The notes below the pieces were generated by a model. The model was given only the letters and a program-made list of their open reading frames with translations. It was not told the DNA's origin and made no database searches. The position numbers and the translations under genes are program-made. Positions 33,487 through 41,897 of a stretch of DNA of 64,000 nucleotides are shown one piece after another (positions within the stretch are counted from its first letter, which is position 1; every line of letters begins with the position of its first letter). The stretch covers positions 99,705 through 163,704 of the forward strand of contig JANRJH010000053.1 in assembly GCA_033764075.1 (NCBI GenBank). Reading direction: 5' to 3'. The DNA is from M3007 sp033764075. Lineage in GTDB: Bacteria > Bacteroidota > Bacteroidia > Chitinophagales > Saprospiraceae.

Positions 33487-34973
33487 CTCTTTTCCACAGG
33501 GTTGGCTTGGGCCATTTCCCTGATGAGGGTTTGCTTGTCGTCAAAAGGGTGTTTCACGCCCTTTATCTCCTGATATTTTTCATGTCCTTTGCCGGCCACC
33601 AGCACGATGTCGCCGGCTAGCTGGAGCCGGCAGGCGGTACGGATGGCTTGTTCACGGTTTTCAATGGTCAGTGTTTTGGCGCGCTGATCGGCTTCCAGTC
33701 CGGCTTCCATTTCGCGGAGGATATCCTGGGGTTCCTCGCTGCGCGGGTTGTCGCTGGTGAGGATCACCTGTTCGCTCCAGCGGGCAGCGGTTTGGGCCAT
33801 GAGCGGCCGCTTGGCGCGGTCGCGGTCGCCGCCACAACCCACTACCGTGATTATGCGACCTGAAGATTTTTTCAATTCGCGGACAGTCTGCAATACGTTC
33901 TCGAGCGCGTCGGGGGTGTGGGCGTAATCGACGATGCCCATGGCGCCGTTCAGGTGTGGGTGCGGGAGGCAATCGAAGCGTCCTTCGGCGCCCTTGAGGT
34001 TGCTCAGGGCGGTCAGTACGGTCTCCTGATTTTCGCCCAACAGGCGGGCTGTTCCGTAGGCTGCGGTGAGGTTATAAGCATTGAACAGGCCGACCAGGCG
34101 GGCGTGAACGGCGTGTCCGTCGATCTGCATGTGCAAGCCCATCAGGCTGTTCTCCAGTACCTTGCTTTTGAAGGTTGCTGGTTTGAGCAATGCAAAAGTG
34201 TTTTTTTGTGCCCGGCAGTTTTGCAGCATGAATGCGCCGTTTTTATCATCGGCGTTTGCCAGTGCAAATGCCTCGGGCGGCAGATCGTCGAACAGTTTCT
34301 TTTTGGCGTCCCGGTAGGCGGCAAACGTGCCGTGGTAGTCGAGGTGGTCGTGGGTGAGGTTGGTAAACACGGCCCCACGGAAACGCGCACCGGCGATGCG
34401 GCGCTGGTCGATGGCATGGCTGCTGGTTTCCATAAAAACATGCGTACACCCGGCGTCGGCCATCCGGCGAAACAGGGCCTGCAGGGCTACCGGGTCGGGT
34501 GTGGTGTGGGTGCTGGGCAACACCTGGTCGCCTATCCGGTTTTCGACCGTGCCCACCATGCCGCAGGTGTACCCCAACGCGGTGAAGAGCTGATACAGGA
34601 GAGTCACCGTGGTGGTTTTGCCGTTGGTGCCGGTTACGCCGACCAGTTTGAAAGCGGCAGACGGGTCTCCGTACCAGGCGGCGGCCAGGATGCCGGGCGC
34701 CGCTGCGCTGTCGGACACCAAAATGCCGGTGGCTGTTGTTCCTATGCGTGGGTCGTCGGGCCATTGCTCGGCCACGATGGCCTTGGCGCCCATGTCGAGG
34801 GCCGATGATATAAAACGGTGTCCATCGAACCGGGTGCCGCGGACGGCAACAAAAACCGATCCCGGCTGAACCGCGCGCGAATCCGACGTCACGGCGGATA
34901 TTTCCGCGTGCGCGTCGCCCGTCACTTGCAATGTCGGGAGGTGATTCAGCAGTTCGGCCAGTGTTTTGGTCAT
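33483..34973 (-). CDS. murE: UDP-MurNAc-L-Ala-D-Glu--diaminopimelate ligase
   Basis: Mur ligase adding the third stem-peptide residue, 496 aa. P-loop VTGTNGKTTTVTLLYQLF near residue 116, FTNLTHDHLDYHGTFAAY near residue 207, VDYAHTPDALENVL near residue 350, and the substrate motif TSDNPRSEEPQDILREM near residue 410. DNPR at that motif points to meso-diaminopimelate as the substrate. It begins seven bases after ftsI. Start ATG 34971-34973. Confidence 0.97.
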   Translation of the reverse strand: MTKTLAELLNHLPTLQVTGDAHAEISAVTSDSRAVQPGSVFVAVRGTRFDGHRFISSALDMGAKAIVAEQWPDDPRIGTTATGILVSDSAAAPGILAAAWYGDPSAAFKLVGVTGTNGKTTTVTLLYQLFTALGYTCGMVGTVENRIGDQVLPSTHTTPDPVALQALFRRMADAGCTHVFMETSSHAIDQRRIAGARFRGAVFTNLTHDHLDYHGTFAAYRDAKKKLFDDLPPEAFALANADDKNGAFMLQNCRAQKNTFALLKPATFKSKVLENSLMGLHMQIDGHAVHARLVGLFNAYNLTAAYGTARLLGENQETVLTALSNLKGAEGRFDCLPHPHLNGAMGIVDYAHTPDALENVLQTVRELKKSSGRIITVVGCGGDRDRAKRPLMAQTAARWSEQVILTSDNPRSEEPQDILREMEAGLEADQRAKTLTIENREQAIRTACRLQLAGDIVLVAGKGHEKYQEIKGVKHPFDDKQTLIREMAQANPVEKR

Positions 34974-34980
34974 GACGATT

Positions 34981-37125
34981 TTATTCGAGGTTCAGGACGA
35001 CGGTTTGGCGGGCAGCAGGCGTCCCGGGGGCTATGCTTTGTGTTTTTACTTTTCCTACCCCCCGGACGCGCACTTTGCAGCCCCGGTTTTCGAGCAGGTA
35101 AATGGCGTCTTTGAGGCCCATGCCCACCACGGCCGGAACGCGTTTGTCCACCACCGATCGGGGTTGTATCAGCAGGGAGTCGTTCCGGGGTGTCAGGGCG
35201 GCGTATTCCGAGCCGGAGGCCAGGTCATGGTACCCGGAAATGCGGAGCCAGCGCATGGCGTAGGTCAGGTCGTCTTTTGTGCCGACATCCCGGTGGGGCA
35301 TTTTGGCCTGATTGAGCTGGGTGGCCGGAAAGGCGTTCAAGGGGGGATGCATGCCGGGTTTCAGCGCAAAGCATTGGTCGGCGATCTGTCGGAACACCGG
35401 AGCAGCCACGTCGGCGCCGTGGAATCCGGCCTGTTTGGGTTCGCTGATGACCACAATGCAGGAGTATTTCGGGTTGTCGGCCGGGAAAAAGCCGCAAAAT
35501 CCGGCCTGGTGCCGTATGCCGGCGGCGGATTTGAATTTGTGGTAGTTCAACTGTGCCGTGCCGGTTTTGCCTGCAATGGTGTAGAGGTTGGAGCGGATGT
35601 TCCGGGCTGTGCCCTCTTCGACCACGGCCTGCAGCAGCTCCCGGGCTTTCACCAGGGTGCGTCTGCTGGCGATGTTCTTTTTGACGACCTCGGGCTTGAA
35701 CGCGCGCACCGGTTTGCCGTAACGCTCGATGCGCTGCACGAGGTATGGCTTCATCATGCGGCCGTCGTTGGCAACCGCGTTGTAAAATTGCAGGAGTTGC
35801 AAGGGGGTGAGCAGCAGCTCGTAGCCGATGCTCATCCAGGGCAGGGTAGTGCCCGACCAGTCGGTCTTGGGATCGTTCGGGTTCTTGATGACCGGCAGTT
35901 CTTCTCCGCCCACCTCAATGTTGGTGGGCAGGTCCAGCCCGAAATCCTTGAGCCGCTGGATGAAGCCCGCCGATTTGCGGGTGTCGCCGTAATAGCGCTG
36001 GATCATGGTGGCGGTGCCGACGTTCGACGACTGGGCGAATACCTGGCGGAGGGTCATGGAGTCCATGCCGTGCTTGACCGCGTCGAGCAATTCCTCTTTG
36101 TAGAAACGGACTTTACCCTGGTAGACCGGAATTTTATTCGAAAAATCGTCGATATGCCCGTCCTCCATCATCGCCATGAAAGTAGCCAGTTTGAACATCG
36201 AACCCGGTTCGACCCGTTCGCCGACGGCATAGTTGAACGTTTCCCACCAGCCTTCGGGTGTTTTGCCGATGTTGGCCATGGCCCGGATGGCGCCGGTTTC
36301 CACCTCCATGACGATGGCGCACCCGTGGTCGGCGTCGTGGCGGCGCAGGGCTTCCAGCAGGGCGTTTTCGGCGACATCCTGGATGTTGATGTCCAGCGTG
36401 GTCACCACATCGTCACCGGCTTTGGGCTCGATCTCGGCCAGGTCGTTGACGGGGATGTACACATCTCCCGGGACGCGGATCATGAGCCGCTTGCCCCGAG
36501 AGCCGCCCAGCACCTGGTCGAAGGATCCCTCCAGGCCCACGGGCATGGCCCCTTCGCGTACGTAGCCGATGGTACGCTGGGCGAGCATTTTAAAGGGTCG
36601 TTCTCGGCGCGAAGTCTGTTCGATGATCAGTCCGCCCTTGAATCTGCCCAGCCGGAAAAGCGGAAAGTCTTTGACTTTCAGCATTTTGTTGTAAGGAAGG
36701 TTTTTGGCGATGGGCACGTACCGGATGCCCTTGGTGTTATCGGGCGCCTGACGGAGGCTGATCAACCAGTCCTTGTAGGCGCCCGGCGTGTACTGCTGGT
36801 CGACGTAAGTGGCGAGCAGCCACGACAGACTGTCCACGTGTTCAAGAAACACCTCATCGGTCAGTCCCTCCGCTTTGGCGTCGAAGTGGATGTCGAAAAA
36901 AGGAAGCGAAGTGGCCAGCAGGCTGCCGTCGTCGGCCAGGATGTTCCCGCGGTCGGCCTCAACGTCCACAAATTTGACGAAAAGGCTGTCGGCCTTGGAT
37001 TGCCATTTGGGGGCCTGCAACACCGATATTTGGTATAGCCGGCCGGCCATCACCAACGCACCCAGCACGACGGCTGCTGCCATCAGATAAACCCGAACCA
37101 GTACTTCGTTCTTTATGTTCAGCAT
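34981..37125 (-). CDS. ftsI: Division transpeptidase FtsI (PBP3) with PASTA domain
   Basis: Septal peptidoglycan transpeptidase, 714 aa. One N-terminal helix (about 13-30), a dimerisation domain, then the transpeptidase with SxxK at S309-K312 (PGSMFK), SxN at S366-N368 (QSSNVG) and KTGT at 520-523. A single PASTA-type domain ends the protein (about 660-714: VPAVVGMGLKDAIYLLENRG). The order rsmH, ftsL, ftsI, murE is the normal dcw order. The long open frame on the opposite strand is a shadow. Confidence 0.98.
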   Translation of the reverse strand: MLNIKNEVLVRVYLMAAAVVLGALVMAGRLYQISVLQAPKWQSKADSLFVKFVDVEADRGNILADDGSLLATSLPFFDIHFDAKAEGLTDEVFLEHVDSLSWLLATYVDQQYTPGAYKDWLISLRQAPDNTKGIRYVPIAKNLPYNKMLKVKDFPLFRLGRFKGGLIIEQTSRRERPFKMLAQRTIGYVREGAMPVGLEGSFDQVLGGSRGKRLMIRVPGDVYIPVNDLAEIEPKAGDDVVTTLDINIQDVAENALLEALRRHDADHGCAIVMEVETGAIRAMANIGKTPEGWWETFNYAVGERVEPGSMFKLATFMAMMEDGHIDDFSNKIPVYQGKVRFYKEELLDAVKHGMDSMTLRQVFAQSSNVGTATMIQRYYGDTRKSAGFIQRLKDFGLDLPTNIEVGGEELPVIKNPNDPKTDWSGTTLPWMSIGYELLLTPLQLLQFYNAVANDGRMMKPYLVQRIERYGKPVRAFKPEVVKKNIASRRTLVKARELLQAVVEEGTARNIRSNLYTIAGKTGTAQLNYHKFKSAAGIRHQAGFCGFFPADNPKYSCIVVISEPKQAGFHGADVAAPVFRQIADQCFALKPGMHPPLNAFPATQLNQAKMPHRDVGTKDDLTYAMRWLRISGYHDLASGSEYAALTPRNDSLLIQPRSVVDKRVPAVVGMGLKDAIYLLENRGCKVRVRGVGKVKTQSIAPGTPAARQTVVLNLE

Positions 37126-37155
37126 GATGATGGAGGGTGACGGGTGAAGGTTTTT

Positions 37156-37470
37156 TTATTTGGACTGTATGGTTTTGGGCCCTTTGTTGGAGAGGTCTAT
37201 GCCCACCGGTTCGAGGCTCTCGTCAATCTGGGATTGCATGGAGCGATACATGGTCTCGCTTTTAATGGAGGTGTATTCCCACTTCAATTCCTTGATTTCT
37301 TTCTGAAGGCGCTGGATGTCGCGCACGTTGCGTTCCGCAAAGTGGGCGTTGGCGATGTAAATAATGGCCAGGAAGCCCAGGTAAAGCAGGAACGGAAAGT
37401 TCTTGAACACCCAGTTGGTGGTGTTTTCGCTGATGTTCAGGTAGCTGCCGATGCCTATCCGTTTGGCCAT
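37156..37470 (-). CDS. ftsL: FtsL-like division protein
   Basis: 104 aa with one transmembrane helix (about 24-41, FPFLLYLGFLAIIYIANA), followed by a coiled coil (about 48-75, RDIQRLQKEIKELKWEYTSIK). That is the FtsL/DivIC architecture. Sequence alone would be weak, but the position between the rsmH region and ftsI makes FtsL the best call. It lies 30 bases before ftsI. Confidence 0.85.
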   Translation of the reverse strand: MAKRIGIGSYLNISENTTNWVFKNFPFLLYLGFLAIIYIANAHFAERNVRDIQRLQKEIKELKWEYTSIKSETMYRSMQSQIDESLEPVGIDLSNKGPKTIQSK

Positions 37471-37480
37471 GGTGGTCGGG

Positions 37481-38041
37481 TTATTTTCCCTGGAGGTAGT
37501 TTTCGGCGGATTGCTGCACTTCGACGTATTTCAGGCGGAAGTCCAGGTCGCCGTACGGGCTTTTATAATCGCTGAACGGCACGGCGTCGGGCGCCATTTT
37601 GCCCGGCACCACCCTGGTCAGGGCTTTCAGCAGCTGGCCGTCGGCGAAATAGAACCGGTTTTCGGTGTTGGATTTCCCCAGCAGGCGTTCGCGCAGCAGC
37701 ACCACCTTGCCGTTGTGGCGGTAGTACTCCAGCACGGTTGGCTGGTTGGCGCCCTTGATGTCGGCCTTCAGGATGGCCGGCTCGCCCTTTTCATCGGTGC
37801 AAGTCGTAAGCTGATGGGTGGATTCCCCGCGGGCGATGGTGCTCTCCGTCTTTTTCATGGAGGCTTCGCCGGCTTGCATGGTATTGAACCAGGCATCTAT
37901 TTCGGCGACAGAACCAAGTTGTGGAGCAGGGGGTGGGATGGGCGCTGCCGGGGGGGCAGGCGCTTCCGGCTTGGCCGGTTTTTCAGGTGCGGTACAATAT
38001 GGCAGTACCAGCACAGCGAGGAGAGCGAGTGCGTAACGCAT
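37481..38041 (-). CDS. Lipoprotein of unknown function within the dcw cluster
   Basis: 186 aa. A signal peptide ends in a lipobox (LVLPYC, lipidated Cys16). A Pro/Ala-rich tether follows (about 19-42), then a globular domain with TTCTDEKGEPAILKADI, VLEYYRHNGKVVLLRERL, NRFYFADGQLLKALTRV. No family was recognised. It sits 10 bases from ftsL and 60 bases from rsmH, in the same direction, in a position where no extra gene is usual. A role at the cell envelope during division is inference from location only. Confidence 0.8.
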   Translation of the reverse strand: MRYALALLAVLVLPYCTAPEKPAKPEAPAPPAAPIPPPAPQLGSVAEIDAWFNTMQAGEASMKKTESTIARGESTHQLTTCTDEKGEPAILKADIKGANQPTVLEYYRHNGKVVLLRERLLGKSNTENRFYFADGQLLKALTRVVPGKMAPDAVPFSDYKSPYGDLDFRLKYVEVQQSAENYLQGK

Positions 38042-38101
38042 AATAGTGAGAGGGCGCGACCACCGGTTTGTGCCGGTGGTTAAAATTAATGAACTGTTTG
38101 G

Positions 38102-39016
38102 TTATCTTCGGGTTGCGGCGCGCAGCTTGGCGCTGCGGGCGCGCGGATTTTCTCTTGTTTCGGCCGCCGGGGGCGTAAGGGCCTTTTTAGTCAGCACCTC
38201 AAACGGTCGCTCGATGTTCCCGTAGAAGTCCTGTTGCACTTCACCCCCGGCGTTGCCGGTTTTCATCACATTTTTCACCAAGCGGTCTTCGAGCGAGTGG
38301 TAGGCGATGACTACCAGCCGCCCTCCCGGCCGAAGCATGGTCAATGCGTCGGTCAGGAAGTCCTGCAATGCGCCGAGTTCGTCGTTCACTTCCATGCGCA
38401 GGGCCTGGAACACCTGGGAGAGGTAGCGGAGCCTTTCGCCGCGGATAAGCGGTTCCAGGGCGTTGAGCAGATCCCCCGTTGTCTGAAAGGGCCTGGCCTG
38501 GCGTTGCTGGGCGAGATATTGGGCGAGGGTGCGGGCATTCCGCACTTCACCCAGTTCGCCCAGCATCCGGTGCAAATCCTCCTGACCGTACCGGTTGAGC
38601 ACGTCGGCGGCTGTTGGGCCTTCGGCGGTGTTCATCCGCATGTCAAGCGGGGCGTCGAACCGGTAGCTAAACCCGCGATCGGCGGTGTCGAGTTGGTGGC
38701 TGCTGACCCCGAGGTCGGCCAGAATGCCGTCCACGGTGCCGGGCTTTACCCCCTCGGCGCGAAGCTGTCTTTTCAAGTGCCTGAAATTCGACCGGATGAA
38801 TACGAACGAAGCATTTTCGGCAAAGGGGAGTTGCCGGGCGTTGTTTTCGGCGTCCTCATCCTGATCGAAGGCGAACAAGCGGCCTTTGCCGCTCAGTTTA
38901 TCGAGTATGGCCCGCGCATGTCCTCCTCCTCCAAACGTAGCATCCACGTACATGCCGTCGGGCTTGATATCGAGCCACTCTAACGATTCTGCCAGCAATA
39001 CGGGGATGTGATACAT
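38102..39016 (-). CDS. rsmH: 16S rRNA m4C1402 methyltransferase
   Basis: SAM-dependent N4-methyltransferase for C1402 in 16S rRNA, second gene of the dcw cluster, 304 aa. YVDATFGGGGHARAIL near residue 23 is the SAM-binding glycine motif; GILADLGVSSHQLDTADRGFSYRFDAPLDMRM (in parts: ADLGVSSHQLD; GFSYRFDAPLDMRMN) and VIAYHSLEDRLVKNVMK near residue 230 are family markers. Twenty bases after mraZ. Typical length. Confidence 0.98.
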   Translation of the reverse strand: MYHIPVLLAESLEWLDIKPDGMYVDATFGGGGHARAILDKLSGKGRLFAFDQDEDAENNARQLPFAENASFVFIRSNFRHLKRQLRAEGVKPGTVDGILADLGVSSHQLDTADRGFSYRFDAPLDMRMNTAEGPTAADVLNRYGQEDLHRMLGELGEVRNARTLAQYLAQQRQARPFQTTGDLLNALEPLIRGERLRYLSQVFQALRMEVNDELGALQDFLTDALTMLRPGGRLVVIAYHSLEDRLVKNVMKTGNAGGEVQQDFYGNIERPFEVLTKKALTPPAAETRENPRARSAKLRAATRR

Positions 39017-39036
39017 AGCGCGTCGGCGTCTTGGGG

Positions 39037-39552
39037 TCAGCGCAGCGAACCGAGCAAATCGTCCAGTTCTGTATCCTCTTTTCCGCCGGCGCCCTCGCTC
39101 CCGCCGCCCATGACCTGGTTGGCCAGGTCGGCAAAATCATTGGGGTTGATGGACAACATAGCGTCGTATTGTTCGGGCGACCAAATCTCTATCCGGTCGT
39201 CCATGGCAATCAATATGGCCTGATCGTTCAATGATGCGTAATCCATCAAGGGTTTCTGGATCAGGATGCGATCGGCCGAATCGGTCTCCACCGGGGCCGC
39301 GCCCAGGTAAAAGGAGCGCAGGAACATCCGGTTGCGATCGTTGAAGCGGTTCAGTTTGCTCAGGCGGGCGGAAATCTGCTCCCAAACCGATTGGGGATAC
39401 AGCGTCAGGCACTTTTCAAAACCCCTGTTCAGCACAAATCCATAGCCGCCCTCGCCCTCCGGCTTGTCTCCCAATTGCTTCAAAAGGCCCGTCGGCAAAC
39501 GCAGCCGGCCCTTATTGTCAATCGCGACGGGATATTCGCCAATCAGTTTCAC
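39037..39552 (-). CDS. mraZ: Transcriptional regulator MraZ
   Basis: AbrB-fold DNA-binding protein and autoregulator of the dcw cluster, 171 aa. Both SpoVT-AbrB half domains are visible: GEYPVAIDNKGRLRLPTGLL near the N-terminus, with an R/K-rich strand, and DRILIQKPLMDYASLND-type second repeat near residue 95. No in-frame ATG lies upstream before a stop, so the start is the GTG at 39550-39552. The C-terminus has an acidic tail (GGKEDTELDDLLG). A repeat array fitting its operator lies just upstream. Confidence 0.93.
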   Translation of the reverse strand: MKLIGEYPVAIDNKGRLRLPTGLLKQLGDKPEGEGGYGFVLNRGFEKCLTLYPQSVWEQISARLSKLNRFNDRNRMFLRSFYLGAAPVETDSADRILIQKPLMDYASLNDQAILIAMDDRIEIWSPEQYDAMLSINPNDFADLANQVMGGGSEGAGGKEDTELDDLLGSLR

Positions 39553-39944
39553 GGTAAGGTTTTTATATGAAAGGGCGATTTATGCACGGGGATACAAACC
39601 ACCTATTTTCATAGCCACAAATGTACAACGTTTTACCACATTTTCCCACTTTAGAACACTTTTTTATACATTTTTTTTTATAAAAAACATAAAATAAAGA
39701 AAATCAATAGTTAATAATCATGATTAAAAATAAAAAAATGACCCGACCTTTTCTGTTAAGGGTGTAAACGGGTGTGTTTCAGCAGCGGAGCGAGAAACGC
39801 CGTGCCGGGAATCCCGGGAAAAAGTAACCTTGGAGGCGGCGAAAAGGGCGGCTTCCTGCCTGGGGGCAGGGTATGTCGCGGCCCCTACCGCCTGGCTGCG
39901 GGTCAGGCGGAACAACGCTGGTGGGAAAAAGTGGTAAAAGAGTG
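39553..39944. other. 392-base regulatory region upstream of mraZ
   Basis: No gene is supported. From 39600 to 39660 lie the mraZ promoter and operator. From about 39655 to 39740 the sequence is very AT-rich with long A and T runs, in contrast to the GC-rich genome. From 39770 to 39940 it is GC-rich with small hairpins, such as CCTGCC/GGCAGG at 39855-39870. Short open frames here are not convincing. Confidence 0.6.
39614..39649 (-). promoter_or_regulatory. mraZ promoter with candidate MraZ operator repeats
   Basis: On the minus strand three pentamers spaced exactly 10 bases apart read GTGGG (39649-39645), GTGGT (39639-39635) and GTTGT (39629-39625), with a fourth, GTGGC, one base out of phase (39618-39614). 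MraZ of E. coli binds repeated TGGGN boxes at 10-base spacing. The -7 box TACATTTG (39625-39618) lies within this repeat array, so bound MraZ would block RNA polymerase. This is a sequence-based prediction of autorepression. Confidence 0.65.
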
Positions 39945-40535
39945 TCAGCCGCGTTTCACGGCGATCAGGAAGGCTTCGGCGCCGGCGCGGGGCGGCACGG
40001 AGTTGTAGCAGGGCGCCAGGGTTTTGATCTCAAAATACGGCGCAAATAGCGCCTGGTACTCGTCGATGCTGCCGCCAAACGGCGGGCCACCGTCGAAATC
40101 CCGGTTGAACAGCACCCCGGCCAGTTTGCCGCCCGGACGCAGGATGCGGTGCATGTGTTCGGTGTATCGGAGACGCCAGTCGGGATCAATGGCGCAAAAG
40201 AAGGTTTGCTCGAGGATGCGCGCGTATTCGCCCGCATGTTCAAAAAAATCGCCAGTCAGCACGCGCATGGCGGTCTCCCAATCCGGGCGGTGCCGGTCCA
40301 GCCGTTTTTTCAGCGCATCCACGGCGGAGGGCGCCAGGTCGAGCATGGTCACGTTCGTGAAGCCCTGGTCGAGCAGGTACAGGGCTTCGTAGCCGCTGCC
40401 ACAGCCCGGAATGAGCAGCGGCTCCGCCTTCTGCGGTTCATTGATTTGATCAATGTAAGCGGCAAGCGGTGGCGAAACCGTGCCGAGGTCCCAGCCGGTT
40501 TGGCCGGTCTGCCAGCGATGTTCCCAGTTTTGCAT
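39945..40535 (-). CDS. TPMT-family SAM-dependent methyltransferase
   Basis: 196 aa from the ATG at 40533-40535; a TTG three codons upstream is not needed. The start (WEHRWQTGQTGWDLGTVSPPL) matches the thiopurine S-methyltransferase family opening. SAM motif I is LLIPGCGSGYEALYL near residue 40; the block ILRPGGKLAGVLFNRDF follows near residue 134, with a PPFGGS segment as in the family. Bacterial members methylate thiols or selenium/tellurium compounds, but the substrate is unknown. It faces away from the thioredoxin-like gene. Confidence 0.8.
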   Translation of the reverse strand: MQNWEHRWQTGQTGWDLGTVSPPLAAYIDQINEPQKAEPLLIPGCGSGYEALYLLDQGFTNVTMLDLAPSAVDALKKRLDRHRPDWETAMRVLTGDFFEHAGEYARILEQTFFCAIDPDWRLRYTEHMHRILRPGGKLAGVLFNRDFDGGPPFGGSIDEYQALFAPYFEIKTLAPCYNSVPPRAGAEAFLIAVKRG

Positions 40536-40554
40536 GATTGTCAATGTTTTATAC

Positions 40555-40582
40555 TCGTCCTACGAGTATACTCGTAGGACGA
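40555..40582. repeat. 28-bp perfect palindrome
   Basis: Arms TCGTCCTACGAG (40555-40566) and CTCGTAGGACGA (40571-40582) around a TATA centre; every base pairs. It lies 20 bases upstream of the methyltransferase start and 11 bases before the first copy of the 109-bp element. It could be a dimeric regulator site or part of the adjacent repeat element. Confidence 0.8.
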
Positions 40583-40592
40583 ATGGTTTTTT

Positions 40593-40701
40593 CAAACGGC
40601 GGAGTGAGGGGCCAAACATATGCACCTTCGTGTTGCCGTTGCCAGCGTTTTTCGCCTGATCGCTCCCTCCGCCGAAAATTGTTGGCGAGGACGCCAACAA
40701 C
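40593..40701 (+). repeat. 109-bp structured repeat element, copy 1
   Basis: Aligns without gaps to 59100-59208 at 91 of 109 positions (hand alignment). Near its left end is CGGCGGAG(T)GAG and, 70 bases on, the inverted CTC(C)CTCCGCCG. The right end is a hairpin with a 9-bp stem, TTGTTGGCG, loop AGGA, CGCCAACAA. The best-conserved central words are GGGGCCAAACA, ATGCACC and CCTGATCG. It lies between divergent genes. No open frame is shared between the copies, so it is non-coding. Confidence 0.88.
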
Positions 40702-40791
40702 GGCACTACGGCACAAACAACAGTACATTGTATTTTTTTCCTGGAAAATTTGGAAAACGCTTTTGTTGTATTACCTTACTCCTAAAAATGT

Positions 40792-41745
40792 ATGAAAAGA
40801 AAAATCTCGTTGTTAGCATATGGACTAATGCTGGTTTTAATATGGGGCATTTGTTTCTTGGGCAGTGGAATGTCCGACCCGTACACCGCCGCTATGGGCC
40901 TATCATTCACTTTTATAAGCATATACTTTTTGCAAAAAAAGTATGATTTTAAGCTCACATATGGAGACAAAGTTGCAGTGGTTCTTTTTCCTTTATTGTA
41001 CGTAATTTTGGTTTATTACACACTAATTACCCATGATCGCTTTTCACCAAAAAAAACCAATTATTACCAATTATTATTTTATCTGCATTTAATAAATCCG
41101 CTTAATGTTGCATTTGTCGGACTGTTGCTGGGGCTGACGAAACTCAAAGACTTGTCAAAGCCAGTTAACATATTTATATTTTCATATATTGTTTTGTTTT
41201 ATGCTTATTTTTTCCACACCCCATGGATGGGCTTTTGGGCTGGAACCCGGGTCAAAAACTTTAATACCGAATTATTTCAGGACGCTGATGCCAAAAACGC
41301 CGATGGTTTGGTGGTCACAGACGATCTAAGCCTGACGCGTTTTTTATTTATAAACCCGGAATTGGATACCATAAACCTGGTGAGTCATTCCGGCAAATAC
41401 ATCCTGCTGGAGACCTGGTCGGAAAACTGCCCGCCGTGTATCAGAGCCATGCAGGAACTTCCGGAATTTTACCAGTCAATTCAAGACAAAGTAGATGTAT
41501 ATTATGTTTATGAGAATAATGCGCCACGTGTCAGAAGGAAGTTTGATGCCATATTCAGCTTCAAAGGCGTACAAGATAAATCCAAAATACTGATTGATAT
41601 CAATCAGGACTTTTACAACACCCTGGAAATGCAGGGTTTTCCTTATTTTTTACTGTTTGATGCGGAGGGTCGACTGGTTTACCATAAAAGAGGGTATGAG
41701 GGGAAAAATGTGCTTAGCAGGGAGATTTTGAAGCATATCCAATAA
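40792..41745 (+). CDS. Membrane protein with C-terminal thioredoxin-like domain (CPPC)
   Basis: 317 aa. The N-terminal half has five or so membrane helices (about 5-24, 30-47, 60-80, 90-115, 125-145). The C-terminal part (about 185-317) is a thioredoxin/TlpA-like domain with the redox motif CPPC at C213-C216 (WSENCPPCIRAM), a later cis-Pro context (MQGFPYFLLFDAEG), and a final helix. It probably acts as a membrane-anchored thiol-disulfide protein outside the cytoplasm. The DNA is much richer in A and T than the surroundings and it is flanked by palindromes and a repeat element, so recent acquisition is likely. Confidence 0.8.
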   Translation: MKRKISLLAYGLMLVLIWGICFLGSGMSDPYTAAMGLSFTFISIYFLQKKYDFKLTYGDKVAVVLFPLLYVILVYYTLITHDRFSPKKTNYYQLLFYLHLINPLNVAFVGLLLGLTKLKDLSKPVNIFIFSYIVLFYAYFFHTPWMGFWAGTRVKNFNTELFQDADAKNADGLVVTDDLSLTRFLFINPELDTINLVSHSGKYILLETWSENCPPCIRAMQELPEFYQSIQDKVDVYYVYENNAPRVRRKFDAIFSFKGVQDKSKILIDINQDFYNTLEMQGFPYFLLFDAEGRLVYHKRGYEGKNVLSREILKHIQ

Positions 41746-41800
41746 GATCAGCCTGGAAACGGGCAGGCTCAAGTTCCTTTTTGCTGAATTCCGGGCGTAA

Positions 41801-41831
41801 GTGTCGGGGTGACTGTCAGTCACCCCGACAC
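41801..41831. repeat. Perfect 14-bp hairpin between convergent genes
   Basis: GTGTCGGGGTGACT (41801-41814), a 3-base loop GTC, then AGTCACCCCGACAC (41818-41831). The stem is perfect. It lies between the thioredoxin-like gene and recF, which converge. Neither side has a T-run, so it is either a bidirectional barrier or an extragenic palindrome. Confidence 0.75.
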
Positions 41832-41897
41832 TATCAGCCACAGGAACAAGAGCCAAAGGCCAATGGTTACGCTTTTGTGGTACAACCGGTTCACCCG

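Noticed and set aside
34966..37038. 690-residue open frame on the plus strand opposite ftsI
   Set aside because: Opposite to a clear ftsI with intact active-site motifs; it is a GC-rich antisense shadow with low-complexity translation.
39772..40008. 78-residue plus-strand open frame beside the methyltransferase
   Set aside because: It overlaps the 3' end of the methyltransferase gene antisense and has an unlikely composition.
41801..41831. Rho-independent terminator
   Set aside because: The stem is perfect but neither strand has a T-run after it; called a hairpin only.
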